A stretch of 64,000 nt of DNA from Ascidia mentula (Eukaryota; Chordata; Ascidiacea; Phlebobranchia; Ascidiidae): NCBI GenBank assembly GCA_947561715.1, contig OX387200.1:15812501-15876500 (forward strand), read 5' to 3'. The position numbers and the translations under genes were made by a program. Shown here piece after piece: positions 48,901 through 63,400 of this stretch. Within the stretch, counting starts at the first letter, position 1; every line of letters begins with the position of its first letter. The notes beneath the pieces were generated by a model. That model was given only the letters and a program-made list of their open reading frames with translations. It was not told the origin of the DNA and did not search any database.

Positions 48901-51900
48901 CTGCCTGTCGTCACCGTATTGTGTTCAAGGCAAGCGCATCAAAACATCAAATACCCCGGGTTCTTTCTATACCTGTTTACATCTTCCAGGGTACAGATTG
49001 GATAAACATGGACAAAATAGCTGTGTTTGGGATGCGTAAAAACCCCACCGGTTGTGACTCACGTTCAACCTGTCCGCGTGAGAAATTATGCCACTTATTG
49101 AAGTAACCTCTGGACGACCGCTCCGCAGTGCAGGTAATGTACTTGTATCATAGCAGGAGTTTTGATCGGACCCAAGCGCACGCATGCAATTATTTTTCCG
49201 ACGCCGGCCCTCGCGCGGTGGCCCAATGGCGGTAGACGATTAATGATACATGCGGCGAAAGTTCACGTCCGTGTCATTGGCAAAGAGTTTGCAACACCGG
49301 TCCAAATAGTTACGTCGTTCCAGGTATCTAGAACAGCAACATCAATTTGAAATTTTGATTACACGCCTGTGTGATCAATACAATTGACTTTTTTTTCCTA
49401 TTTGTAAAACGGCGTTGGTCGGCTCGAGTCCTTCTTGATCGGGGGTGTAGTTGTAATGCAAGCATTTGTAAAAACAATGTGTATAGATGAAAGATCTGTC
49501 CCGCCTTTGAACTACAAGGCTCACTCCAACCTTAGTGTACTCAAGGGCTGAACGTGGGATAAACTTATCACTTTTCGCCAGTTCTGCTTTTTTTGCGCGG
49601 ATTTGCGGAAACTTTTTAAAACATTCTTGTTCATACAAAACAGGATCGGAGGGAATGGAAATTGCCTCAGTTTCTGAATGTGTTTGACACTTTCCGTTAC
49701 AATTTGAGGAACATCCGTTCCTTGAACATCCCCGGCACAGGTGTACTCGCCGCATGACCTCGCCGCAATGTTCGGTCACCAGGCAAATGGCCAATAATGA
49801 CACACCTCTAATATGTACTTGTCTCTTTCTCGTTACACGCTGTTCCGTGCGAGACCGTTACAATTTTTACATGACAACAGCCACAAGAGGGCACTTGAAC
49901 ATGTACGCAAACAGTACGCGCCCTGATTCAATGCCTAATGGCGTTATAACGCCAACTGCGTTGATTACATTAGCTGCTGAGTCTGAAAAGTTTTCGTATT
50001 TTTAGTCGACTGGTTTACTCAGCTTTGGCAAATAGTTCACTCTCCAAGCAATCGTCTCCTCACGGTGAACCCCCCCAACGGGCGCGCGGTGTTTGGCGTC
50101 GGGTCGCACGACCGTCCCGATCACGTGATCCATCTTCCTCATGCCCGAACGGCGGAAACGCAAGTTAGCGCGAGCGCCTTATCGCATCCCACGTTGTTAT
50201 CTCGGCAAATAGATCGACATAAACCAATGGGGAGCACAATATGTAAACAGGGGCCGTACATTATCTCGTTGATTCCAAGTGGAGAGGGGAAACTGATTGA
50301 TCAGTTAACAATCCAAACGGCGTCGGCCACCCGGGTTTTGTCCGACGCATTCGGTTCACAGGGGACAACGCTTCCTTGTGATTTGCTTCGTCTCCAACGC
50401 TCTTATTTTTGCAACAATCATCGTCTCAGTAATTAGTTTTCCTTACACAACCGAGTTTGCCTTCAAAGGACGAGTTCGTTCCGAGGTTATCGCAACACAA
50501 TTAAGTTGATGTAGAGCTTTAAGTTAAATAATATGCTGGTGAATAATTTAATTATAAATAGTTTAGAGAAATGAATAGCGATTTCGTAGTCATTAAACAA
50601 CTGTTGTCGCAGTTTCGAATACCGATATATACTGAGGAATTCCACAAAAAGAACCTAACTAAGGTGGGTGTGGCACTAAGGTGCTGGGGTGGCACATTCC
50701 CCACGAGTTGCAGAAAACAAATGCTTATATATGTTTGTAGGAACTGAAAATATTCACTTGGCCACCTTAGACATGTCGTGCCAGCGACCATGCTGCTAAC
50801 TCCCAGCAGGCGCTATTTTGATGACAACACTTGACATCTTCATTAGCCCGTGATAAACACCACGGATAATGTACTATACCAGTATAACTTCTCAAGTGGT
50901 CTACAAATTATTCGTGTCAGCTTAAAAGTGGAATTGGTTGCGGCAGCAGGTTCCTTGCCCGCCGCACGCTTAGGAAAAGTACAGATGGAAATGTCACTCG
51001 CACTATTTGCCGCCATCGGCAACAGGAAATTCCACACCCTTACGTTGTATCTACAAACGCAACTCCGCAACAGTTTTAGGTTCATTTAGGAGTTGTTGAC
51101 AACGTTGGTAACTGTTCCATTTTTTAATCCGTTTTACCTTTTGGTGAATAACCTTAGCTTATATAACGTAAAATAATAACCAAAACTTTCATATTTTAGC
51201 AAAATCAAAACCTTCACTGTTAATATAAGTGCAACATGGTTTAAGTACAAAAAAGTAAAAGAGAAAATCTTTTGTGACTTGCCGACATTGACATATTACA
51301 CACGGTTTTCGCTAATTTCACGCTTATGGAGTTACAAGCACGAAAGGGAAAGCCTTCCATCTCACCTCGTTTCTTTCCATCACGCCCATGACCCTGATGT
51401 CCATTGTCAGCAAGTGGATTAAAAACGGTCAGCTTTAAGTTCTTGGGTTACGCTAATTCGTTCCATGGACAGAAGTGACACACTTGACCTTGCAGCAAGG
51501 GTCCAGTTAAAGGGTCGTTTAGATTTTGACCTTATCCTGAACGTAACACTTTATTTACTTCCTTCTGCCAGCTGATGGTAATCAGTAAAACTGCACAGTA
51601 ACGCAATAAAGACTTCAGTTCCTTGTGACGTCAGAATGCTCGTCAGTGCAAAAGTTCTGGAATGCTTGGCCTGCTTATTCCAGTTCGGCCTTTCCTTCAA
51701 ACTTAACGTTCGTAAATATAAGAAGTAACGAAACTGTGTAACTTGATTGGAATTATAGGATTACATAAAACAACGGATATGTTTCATGGCTGAAATGCTG
51801 TGTCCAATTACTGTGCCAAGCGGAGGTAAAGTGCAGCTCTACAGATGGATTTGCTTCAGTGAGTATACCAGCAACTGTTATCCACGTTTGTGCCAACATT

Positions 51901-54900
51901 TGTTATTCATGTTTTTATGAACGCCCTTTCCCCAACACACACAGATTTAAAATGTTTGTGATTCAACGAGTAAATTTGTAATATGGTAATGTGTTCTCGA
52001 AAAAGATTGTAGATCAGCGTGAATATGGTACACTAAATATTCTAAATAAAGTACATTAGCATGTACGTCACCAAAACAAAATTCACCTGGTGGTCTCCCC
52101 AACCCCAACCACCAAATTTGGGATAATTATGCTGCGCATGTGTGTTATTAACACATAAATACCGTGTACTGTTTATGAATGTCGTCACTCGACACAAGAT
52201 CCATTGACGCTACATCACTTCGGTCGGGCGTGACAAAGGAAAGGAGGGACGCCTGCTTACGTTAGAGATGATGTGTCGTCAGTGCCACCCGGCCATCAGC
52301 TAGGGCCCCAACCCTAAGTATAATTGCTGCCCCGCTTTATGATCATGAAAGCGAAACGTGACATTTCGGTCCTTGCTAAATATGAATGACGCGGAAAACT
52401 TGGCATTCACATCGTTTGGTTAAGAGATTCAGGGTTTCGTATGAAGTCTGTTGATAAGTTGACAAAGCGCATTCGTAGTTTTTGATTTTCTGCCATGATT
52501 TTCGGTCACGTCCTGAATGAACTTAAACGTACCATTGAATTTGCGCTATGTCAGCTGCACGAAACGGTAAAATATCCAAGCACATATAGGATATGAGATC
52601 GTGATTAAGTTTGTTGAACTTTCTGCACTGTAAATGTTGCAGCATTTTGACGTGACACAGTATTCAGATGAGGTCTCGAAGTTGGCACGCAAACCCAATG
52701 CTAACGTCAAGCATTGTTGAACTTCAACAGTCCAATAAAATTATCGCCCATGAGGTCATCCTGCCGTCCCAAGTTTTACACGTATTTTTTGGGGATGCAA
52801 AATTGCCGATTTTATCCGCTCATTAACAGCTGTGGCCAAGCTGATGGCCCGACGCGATATGATATGTGATAAAATCGCACGGTTTTCTTCCCGACATTAG
52901 CAGCAAACATAAATTAACCGCGCATTAAAGGAATAGGGTGTACGGCCTGCGCAGCAGGGACTCGAATGAAAACATATTGTTTCTGACCTTCTTATTCCTG
53001 AGATTGGGGGTCCTAATTGGCACAATGTTAAAACTTTGCTTCCGCAACCGGGCCATTATCGAAAGGCGTTAACTGTTCACGAGCGGATTACCAGGCAAAT
53101 TGTTGGCTTTCTGCGGATTTTTTTCTACCAGGAAGCGAGAGGTTGGCCGGACTTCTCAGCCCGCCTAGCACCTGTGAACTCTATTTTCGCGAGCACGGTG
53201 TTCTGTTATAATCACAACTGTCGTGTCACGCCTTTTACACCTAACCGCGAAGCCCGAGCAAACGCGCTTTGCCTTTGCACGATTTTGCGGTAGAGCTAAA
53301 TTAAATCCGATAGCCATTTTGTTTTATGTGGCCGGCACTTGAGATTAACATTTCCACTTGTAAACCGAGTTAGAGTCGGAAAACGTCGTTTTGACTGTAA
53401 TTGTACTTCATGAAGTGCAATGAATTGAGCCAATTGTTGGTTTCATATTTGCGTTGTTGCTTGTTTTGTGACTTCATCGTGGTCTGCGTTTATGTATTGC
53501 GCGTTTTCTCCAATTTATTGTCCTTCTATCCTTCAGAGGCTGTTCAGGCAAAAATATTAAGCACGGACGCCACAGATCGTGAAAACTTTAAAAGTTTTAT
53601 TTGTTTCTGTACAAATATTTAAATAAGGAATAAAACAAAGAAAAATCGCCAAGAAACACAATTAGAAGCTGTAAGTTCGATACGCAAAAGACGAAACACA
53701 ACGCAAAAGACGAAACACGACCTTCGTGGTGCCAAAGTACAAATACAGGCGACAGCAAAAAAAATGTTGAAGTATGGGGGGCTTGTTTGTCACATTTTTG
53801 CAATACGGGGTCGAGCGCTGTAACGTATAATTATGGCATACGCGGAATCATAACAACCGGCAAACAGCGCCGTTCGGCTGACAGCGCCCCGATTTCCGTG
53901 CTATTTTTAGATTGGACTTTTTTAATATGGATGGTTGATGGGTATGTGTCATATGGGTGAGTCTGCGTCCCCAGAAGCCAGGCCTAGTGCTAAGCAAGAG
54001 AAAGGGGGGTACGTGATTTGCCGAAACATTGGGAGAACGCAAAATATTTATTTAGTGGGGTCTTTCAGATTCGCAGCGGCGTGCAGCCACGTAATGGTCG
54101 TAGTGACTGATACTGTTTCTTAATGTCGACCCAACGCGTGAGGCAAGTTTTCGGCGAAAGTTGGGCACGGCCAAGGTACCAGGGATCTGCCAAGTGCGGT
54201 GGAGCGTGCCCATGTTGCTCCTCCGGGACCGAAATGATTTGTCAAAGAAAGTGACGCATTTATACATCGCATTCGCGGCGAGAAACTGTTTCGTATAGTG
54301 TGCTTGATCTGTGGTCGCGGCCTGATGCAAACAAAAAGCCACACTTGTGATGGTCGTTCAGGACACAGGTACAATTGTGGTCAAAACAAATGCAATAAAT
54401 ATAGGGATAGATTTGCGTATCACAATCGCATCCAGTAAGCACTGGGACCCCGCAACGCTTCAGTGCACTGGCTGAGCGCGCAATAGGTACATGGAATGCA
54501 ATTATTGTCGTCGCAGTTTTTTGCCGACGGTCAAAACAGGCTTTAGCTGAATGCTGGGAACTTGTAGAATGCCAAAGAGGCGAACGTAGATTTTCGTATT
54601 TAAGGGCAAGTATTGTAAAGCATATGATTCGTTGATCTATGTTTCGAACCGTACCCTTGCTAACGGGAGGTAGTGTAGAAAACATAACAGCCATGCGAAG
54701 CACGCGATACCCTGTCGTTTGGCAAGAAACACACTCAAAAAAACACGCAAGCGGCACAAGCGTTTCGCAGATCGGGATGAAGCATTGGGAAACGCACACT
54801 TCTTGGAACTGAAGTTTTTACGAAAGTCTGTTTTCACATAAAGATCGCCTCATGCTCCTGCGTTCACTGCAGCGTAACATCTCCTCCAGTTGCTGGCTCT

Positions 54901-54968
54901 GGTTTGCCCCTTCTCTTTGCAACATTGTAAAGTGCTGCTTGAATTACAGCACGGTGCGCCTTTGGGCC
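30974..54968. other. About 24 kb without recognisable genes, between ADAM-ZP4 and BMP2/4
   Basis: The left end (30974 to about 31300) must contain the ADAM-ZP4 promoter; no clear TATA box was found. The rest has only scattered short open readings on both strands. They overlap each other in several frames, have no flanking splice pattern, no signal peptides and no family motifs I know. I found no convincing tRNA, snRNA or rRNA, no long tandem repeats, and no complete transposon. By eye, G+C and CpG are clearly higher than in the ADAM-ZP cluster. It is most simply read as cis-regulatory and 3' flanking DNA of the BMP2/4 gene. Confidence 0.5.
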
Positions 54969-57477
54969 CTACCGGCACCCACATGCCCTTACCACCATAT
55001 CTTGGTAGGTTTTTAGCACGACCAGTTCGTACTCGTTCAAGTAGAGCATCGAAATAGAGTCTAGTTCGGTCGGTACGCAACATGCCTTTGGCACACCCGA
55101 CCGTACGGAACCCATCAATGTTTGTACGATCGCGTGGTTGGTTGTGTTCTGGTGCGCTGAAAGCGGATAGATGCACTTTCCCTCGCAGTAATAGGCTTCG
55201 TAGCCGTGTGGAGCTAAAATCCAGTTTTGCCAACCGACTACTGAAAAGTCCACGTAAAGACCATATTTCTGGCACCGCCGCTTGCGTTTTTTGTTTCGCG
55301 ATTTCGGCCTCTTCTTCGGAGTTCGCTTTCGCCTCGACAACGTGGTCGTCTTGCCATCGTTGGTGTAGGTCAGGAGGAGCGGGCGCCTATGGTGCCATTC
55401 ATCGTCGCTGACGTCCGTTTGCAGGTCGCGTTTCAATCGAACATGGCGTTGGTTGTCGCCCTGAGGCGGCTGGCCGTCGTCATCGCGCACGACCTCGACC
55501 AACAGTCCGTGGTTCGCGTCGTGAGTGTTGCGAGCCCACTTGAGGGTGGGCAAGCTTACATCGAACCGCTCCCAGGTGGTATTCCTGCTGTCAACAAGCC
55601 GCGTGTCAAGCAACCGCGTAATGGCTGTCGACACAGGCGTGCCTTGCTTTGTAGCGTTGCGCGTGCGTGGCGCTTTGACAATCTCGTATACATTAATACG
55701 ATGCGCGTGATCGCCCTCCATCGGCAAGTGTTGAGCAATTGCCTCCCGGTGCAACAGCAACTCGGCCGTGTGAACTTGCTCCGTCCTGGGAAGACGCGAT
55801 AGGTCGAACCTTAGCCGAATGTGGTTGTCAGCTATTCCGGGAATGTATTCGTCCTTAACTGTAAGTGCAAAAATTGACGGTTAAGCACGTATAGTAACAT
55901 AGCAGCGTGTAATTATGAAAACTCGCAATCGCATTTCCCGCGGGTCAGTGCAACGGTTTATATCGCACCATACGCGGTACTTTTCTTTAAACCTCGGGCG
56001 CCACGTGGGCAATATTAAGTTTAAAGACAGGACGGCGACGTGCCGACTGCTGCCCCATTGATGGGCGCTGGCCCCATGTTACCGCAACCCGTTACCACCG
56101 CACGGAAACAATGGCCAAGGTTAAAACCGGGGGCTGGAGAAGAGACGTCAGGGGCTATACATCTTGTTTGTTATTGTTGTCTCGTCCTACGATAATTTGA
56201 AAGCACATGAGCACGGTGAAAAATAGAGGTTTGGAGAAAAAGTTAAAACGTGACTGTATGAAGATTTGATTTTTACTCCTCTTCTAGTGATGTTGCTTCA
56301 AGTCTGTTGACCATGAGTTAAAACGCTTCATGATTGTCTGTGGCCAGTTTGAGGCGTTGTCTAACGCATGTCATTAATTTAATATGCGGCTAGCCATGTA
56401 TTGTGCTTAGGTTGCAGCACTGTATATATCGCATATATGCCTTTGGCGACGGGTGTGAAGAAAAGAACGTTAATTTAGTCCAAAGTTATTTGTCTGGTAA
56501 AAGCGTTCATTGTTTTCTGGCGGCAAATTACATTCAGTAAAATTCAGCTCGACTTTCCAGTTTGCATTAAATTTAAATAAAGGCATATGACTTTTCCCCA
56601 AGTAATCGTGTGCATCCTTTCTTCTGATCGGTTTACAGCGGGATATTTCGGATGCGTGTTCGACCCGACGAGAAATAAACTTTGACCGTTTGATTAAAAC
56701 CAGGGATTGGAGAGACTTTTTTTTATTAATCCAGTTGATCTAAATTGCGTGACTTTATGCAGTGCCCGGCATCCATGCGTAAAAAAAGTTGTGATCTCTA
56801 TTGTAAGGCTCGGTTTTGGAATTTTCGCCAACGAAGTTAATGAAAACACCCGTTTTGCGTCTGACTAGTATCAACACAAACTGCATAAGGTATGGATATG
56901 TAAAATCCCTTCTTTCTTGGCATGAGTAAAACGCACACGCGTTACGGTATATAGCTAAGCATGAAAAAAATATTTGTGTAAATAAAGTGGAATTCGGAGC
57001 TGTGGTATATGAAAGACAAGACAAATATACAACGTTACGCCAACAAATCAAAAAAACATAGCAACTGGTTAACCACACTCAGCACTCACCTATATGTAGG
57101 AAACTTCTTGCTGTGTTGACCCGACTTAGCACCTCTTCGCTCGGTAAATCAAATCCCAACTCCCAGGTGTCGCTGATTCCACGCTGGGGTGTGTACGTAT
57201 CACCCATATGAGCTTTGTACAGATGTTGCATGATCCGGGGTACCTTAGCTTCCGACGATGGTTCGGGACGCTTTGTCAGGCCAAACATGTTCAACAATCT
57301 GCCTTCATATTCGCTCACTAACGCCTCCTCTTCCTTCCGCGACCCACCGGTGTATTCAGCGGCTTTTGAGAGCAAGTTTTCCCGGCCCATTTGAGATAAA
57401 AGTCCCGATGTTACGTCGATGAGTAGATGCAGGACAAGCGCGAGGGTAACGATAAGGCTTCGTGTGGCAACCATCAT
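54969..57477 (-). CDS. BMP2/4: BMP2/4-type TGF-beta family ligand precursor
   Basis: Two exons, 57090-57477 and 54969-55858, joined in phase 1 across a 1231-bp intron, give 1278 nt and 425 residues. A signal peptide (about 1-25) starts at ATG 57477 (a second ATG follows directly). The prodomain has the BMP2/4 landmarks [28 protein letters not shown] and LLDTRLVDS...W. Basic sites RRKR (305-308) and RKRR (321-324) precede the mature part, which holds all seven cystine-knot cysteines from residue 325 to the CGCR end. [16 protein letters not shown], and VVLK-Y-DMVV point to BMP2/4 and not BMP5-8 or ADMP. It is a secreted dimeric morphogen acting through BMP receptors and Smad1/5/8, typically in dorsoventral and ectodermal patterning. 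The single intron inside the prodomain is the usual BMP2/4 structure. The mature part is rather diverged, as in fast-evolving tunicates. Confidence 0.93.
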
Positions 57478-60400
57478 TACTTATTTCTGTCTTTGCCACG
57501 CTTTTCACAAAGACTGCAGGACGTATATTCTCTGTGGCTACCTCCGCACAATTTCTTGCATCCTAAGTTCGGATACGTGTGCTTGCAATTCTTCTTTATT
57601 GATCTGTAAACATAATAATATCAATAAGTGACGTCGTCGCTGAATGCAAACTAACACGAAATAATACACGTATCGCGACGTCGCACTCGACAAAATCGTC
57701 GCGCTCTCTTCCCCGAATCACCAGTCGTGTGCTGGCGCTTGTGAAGAGAAAAGTGACAAAAAAAGACGTGGCGGTCACTAGGCGGATAATTCAATAACTT
57801 AGCTCGTGTTTAGTATGTAGTTAAACACTTATCGGTGCGCAAATTTGTAAATTTCTCGCATTCCAGTGACTGGCGGCCTCACAGCGTCTACCACTATACA
57901 GAGACCGCAAAGTTATACCGTCGCGATTGGTATCGAATCAATCGTTGCACTTCCGCTGAATCAACACCTATTCCCATGCTCATCCGCAAGGTATAGAAAT
58001 TTTTTGCTCATTTGCGCAAACACGGCGACATCTTTCTCTTGTTTGAAGAGCTTCGCACGATTGATTGCACTCGTGGGCGGTGAATGGATCCTTTTTACCG
58101 AATCCCATTGATTTTGTGTCGGATTCGTCGCTGTAAATTGACCGACCGTTTTGGAGATCGTGTGCTTGGCGGCTTTTTTGGAGAAAACCAACTCTTCGAC
58201 GGTTGACCCGCGCCGGGTGTGTACACAATGGCCACACGAACACGGTCGGCGACTTTTCCTAAGCCACAGATATGTCCTATTCTTTTCTCTGGAAACCAAG
58301 CCCCGAAACTGCTGACAACTTCAAATAGCACACGACAATGAACTAATGATTTTTCTCGGATGTATTTGCGAGAGTATTGATCGTGTTTTGGGGATCAAAT
58401 CGTCAATTTATCTTTTAAGTGATCGATTTGTTTTTTTGAAGTTTGATTTCAAAGCACAAAAGTTCAAAACGTTTTCTTCTGCATATGTACAGCTATATTT
58501 TCACAACTTTTATAAACTTTGAAGCATATATATACAACATCTGTTAATTGTGTTTTTTTACTGTGTTGCAAAAGTATACGAAGACATTTTTTTTTTTTTA
58601 TTTTTTAACTTAGCGTTAATGCTTTGCGGTTTGACAGGAATCGCCCATAGGGTTATTACTAAGCTGCGTGGCGATGCGGTGATTTTGCAATAACGGGGCT
58701 CTAATCCAACCGTTTCGCCGTGTCCAAAGCGCTCTGTAAGCTGTTACGGTCAATAATTAGCTTTTAAACACAAGTCGCACTTCCTTGCGCGATTGCAAGC
58801 CCGGGTTTTCTTGTGTCAAGGGTCGTACAAGCGCCATTTCTGTCCGCGCCGCCCGGCAGATAATCACGTAATTGTGTTGTCCGACCAGTTTTGCTGTTTG
58901 TTTTAGTTGGTTGTTTGTTTGTGGCAGTTTACGACGCCGTTGCTGACACATTACGCTGCGATCCTTCGGGACGTCAACTTATATAAGCGCTTGGGACGAA
59001 AGAAGAGATTTGTTCGCACTACTGCCACCTCTGCGATATTCCTTTCTACGATTCAACGTCGCAAAATTTGGCCCGCGACCGAGTGGCATTGCCGGTTGAA
59101 GCAATTTCCCCACTGGTGTTCCCAGCGGACAACGTATAATGTCGTTTCGCGAATACTTGTTTTTACTTGGAAAGTATCACTTGCAGGCAATAATTATGAC
59201 ACCGCGTCGAAGTGGCTTGACATCGTTGTCGATGTGATTACAAAGCGTACGACTCTTCAATTCACTCAGAAACACAATGGTCTTATAGTAAAACCATTAA
59301 TTGGCGCAGTCGTGTGGTTCCTCGAAACAGAGAGAACTTCCTCAGTTCGAAGATTGAAAGGTGCCGGAGATGGACCAAGCGTTAATGGCTAAGTGTACAA
59401 ACGAGCAGATGGCCGCACACCTAATAACTGCACCGATTGTACGCCTGAGCGGGCAAATTGCGTAATTGCAACCTTTGATTGTTCTCCACAATTTTACTTT
59501 CTCGGCTAAAAACAAACCTACATGCGCTGTTTCCGAAACCACCAAAAACCACCCGTATGGCAATCCACGACCGCTAATTGGTTGTAACAGAGGTCTTTAG
59601 GAGACGAGGTGAGATTTCCCGTTCAGAACAGACAATTAGGTTGAGCAATTTTGACACCCGCACGCCAGATTAAGCTAGTCGCCTTGGCCATGTCAGCAAG
59701 GTCATTGCAACTCACTGCGCTAATAGCAATGGGGTAAAACAGGTCCTGTCCGTCATCCCCAGTGACCTCTGGCCATTTGGGTGCCCCAGAGAAAGAAGCA
59801 AGCGACGGATTCCAGGAGTGCCACAACGTTGTAAGCCCCCTAAAACACTTCAATCTGTCCCGCGCCGTGGCCAGAGCACTAAAGCACGCAAATAGCGTTG
59901 GAGCGATACTAATGAACTGTTACTCACTGTGCCTGCCTTGCGATCCAGCTCTAAAACAACAGCGCAATAGAAGCCCCAGTTTAGTGTGTGATTGAAAAGC
60001 GTTGAAATCTCATCTGCAGCAGCTAGCGCCACGCGAAATCAACTCCGAAAATCTCATGCAACTATCGCCACAAGATGGCGACGTTTGCGTAAAGTTAATG
60101 GCAGCCACCTTATTGTTAGTATTTACAAATTCTCTAAGCGCCCTATCGAATCTAGATCTACTTTCAAATGTCCGTGAGCTGCGGCAAATTGCGACATCAG
60201 GCCGTGAGATCGTGCGATTTCACCGTCAATTTGTACTCTCGTGCGCTATTCGCGGGTCTGATGAGAGCCGGAACAACAGCCATGACATAGGCGTCAAATT
60301 TCCGGAATTTTGCAGATTCTTGTCGGCCGAGACGAGCCAATGAATCATTCCTTCCGACAAGAAACCGTTTTGTAGTAGGTGCGTCGCAGCGTAGATCGCC

Positions 60401-63400
60401 CCAACACGGGGTCACGTTCGTTTATTATCGTTGTCCATCGGATTTGACGATGATGAATGACGGGTGGACCTAGCGCGTTTACGTTTACGCGTGCGCATTA
60501 CATGCCTTTCACCCCGGGCAAAACAGGATTAACGCATGCAAGTCGCCAGAACACAAAATATGGCGGCCAGCAACAGGTCAATGATAAATGCCCCGTCCAA
60601 GGATGGACGTCAGCCAACATATCGAGCAAATACGAGCTTTGATCTTGAGTCAGGCTTTACCGAACTGGTGTACACACAACGTCGGGATCAAAACGAGTTT
60701 TGGCACCACTATGATTAATCGTGCTGGTAATTTTGGTCGCTAACGATTTATTCGTTTATGCCTCGTCTGCCAGGGCACCACTGCCGGGCAAGACCGCAAT
60801 TTTGTCTTTCAAAGAAGTGCCGCGCTCGCTCGCTTTGGTCAGCTCGTCGATTTGTGTCATAATAAACAACCGCTAGCTTGCGCGCCAGTGACGTTAAGAC
60901 AACTTCGGCGCGAGCCGGCTTGCAATCACATTGACATGCTTGAATCACATGGAACAGTGTGGCGCTTGGCTGGCAGTTGGAAATGGCCTTGTCGCCGAAA
61001 TAACATCACCCGAGCGCTGCAAGCAGCACCGCGTAAATGTCTGTAATAACACGGTTCAAATTGCTCCATACGTCGCCAAGTAATTGGGTAGATGCGTATC
61101 TGCGCCTTGTCTACATCTGATTCGGGTTCGATTACAAACATCAGCCAAATGTAAAAGGAGAGAAAAAGACCAAAGCCTGGTCGCTTGCACTGATTTTTCG
61201 TTTCAACGGCACGATATATTGGGCCTGGGGAGATTAATCTCATTGGCTGCAGTGGCGCGACTGGTACAGCGCTCGTCGGGGCTGCATAGGCCACACTGAC
61301 GCCACTATGTTTGCTTTGCTTGCCGACCCTTTGCCTTAGAAACACTTTACGTTCTTCGCAATGCGACGGCCACCATGCGGACCTCCCTGGTGCAAATTTA
61401 TCACCAATCATGACCGGAATTATAAAACTATGATTGGTATTGCAAGACCCCCAGAATATTTCCGTGGTTGCATGAATACCTCTCATATAATTGCAACGGC
61501 CAAAGCTGACACCATAACCACGTGGATGAACTGAATTCGTGCGACGTCTCTATCCATTCGTCTGATCCACTCGACGTTCAGCAAGGCGCGAAAGGCCTCG
61601 TGTTCGCTCAACTGTGCCGAGGCGCGCTGTTGGGTGTGCGTGTATTTTCATTAACCGTAACATACACACACAATTCAAACTCGAAGCGAAAGTCGGTCAG
61701 TTGGGTCGTGCAAGGCTGCAAGACCACTTGGGGTCGGCGAACACCTTAGCGGTACTTCGTTGGCCTGGACGTACTATTTATTACACAGCGAATAAAACGG
61801 GACGCCTGGTATGCAACCCACGTGCTCAAGCGACAATTGGTTTCTTTTTGTATGCCAATTAGTATGCTATTATTTTTGAACAATATGATAGATGTGTATA
61901 AACCACACTGAAACAATTGAATTCGGAAGTAAGGGTGTCTAAACTGGGTTACACAGGGACAGGGGTTTAGTCAATTTGACGTCACATTTATTTACATTTC
62001 CCGCGCATCAGCACATGTAGGACTTGCGCGGACAAACTTGTTTGGGCAACTGTAAGTTAAACTTATCAAAACAAGGCGCTCGCTTTGATCAGCAACGTTA
62101 CGTTTCCTTTCCTATCATTCGCACACTGTCATTTCGAAATTCCATGTATTTCAATTCTACAAGGAACACCTGGTTCCTGGTGTCAATTGTGTAATGGCTT
62201 TACGCGCTTTAACCGTCATCGCAAACTTCAAAAGCATCTATGTGGTGCGAAGTCAAAAGTATATATCTACACTGGGCTTAACCTAACCGCTCAGAACAAT
62301 GCAGTCACTTATTCTATTTTCATACTACGTGCGTACTGTTTACGCAAAGCACAATGTGCCGAAAGGTGACAAAACGGCGAGCATTGCATGTGTTGGCGCG
62401 GTTGCCTCTTTAGCGGACCGCGGCGCAAAGACAGGGATTAGCGTATTGGTCGACCTATGGCGCCACAGCCGGTCTACTACGTTTATCTGTCGTTAGGTGG
62501 CTGTTACATGAGTAAACATGCAGCCGAGGTCCAAGCATGTCACTTAGTTCGAGGTGGCTACGATGCCATCGGTGTGTGTTTGTATCCTTCCATGCTGCGG
62601 CGACAAAGCGGAAGGGCGTAGAGCATAACAGAGGTATCCTATTTCGCAAATAGAGGCATGGCTACTCCTGTGGGGTCACCTCAACCGTTTAGCCTTCTGT
62701 CCACATGTCGAGGGGCAATTCGTCCCAATGCCCAATAGAATGTGGCTATCGCAAACTACGGGATTTCATGGAGTGTTAATGGTTTGGCAACATTCAAACT
62801 TCAGCTTCAAAAATAAAATCGTACGCAAGCCGGCAACCGTCTGACCTTTTAATTGGTTAAGAACTATCCCGCAAACAATCAGAAAACAGAAGTTACATTA
62901 TAACTATGAATGCACGTTTTTGAGTGAGGAAAATAGCCGCGTTGTTCACGATTGATTAATTTTATCTGACATTATATCTGCCCGTATGCTTAATTGGGAA
63001 CTCATCTCTGACGCAAATTGCGGAAACGTATTTGCTGTATTTCGGGAACGCGACAGAGAACAGCATTCTATTCATAGAAATACTCGTTGTGTAACCTTTT
63101 CCATGGCTTGACTGCCGGTGAGGTCAGATGCGCAGATAGAAGGGAAATGTTCGCGCCAAAGTAGAGTATGCAAACGCCAGTCGAAATGTACACGTTTGAG
63201 CACAGACAGTATTTTTCCCCTAACTATGTAAAACAATCATGCCGTCGGGCGATTATTCGCGGTTCAAAGGCGACCTGGTCGGATACTGTTCCTCAAATCC
63301 AATAATTGCTAGAAATTTTCGTGCGGTACATGGAGCAACGCGCCGCCGTGGAAAACTGACCTTTGCGTAAGTCCAACTCGGGCGTCTTTAATCCCCTATT

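Noticed and set aside
49375..49803. 142-codon - strand reading, Cys-rich at its start
   Set aside because: The Cys cluster and charged tail looked protein-like, but no family motif, no splice partners and no signal peptide were found; length is within chance at this composition.
54969..57477. ADMP, BMP5-8 or Nodal identity for the TGF-beta gene
   Set aside because: The KACCVPTEL and SISMLYL motifs and the prodomain landmarks match BMP2/4; ADMP and BMP5-8 have different residues around the CC pair.
58907..59392. 161-codon + strand reading
   Set aside because: Low-complexity basic sequence without a family match; probably chance.
61120..61140. tRNA B-box-like GGGTTCGATTAC
   Set aside because: No A box at the right distance and no acceptor stem on either side.
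60926..61486. 186-codon - strand reading upstream of BMP2/4
   Set aside because: No motif and no splice context; other frames are open in the same place.
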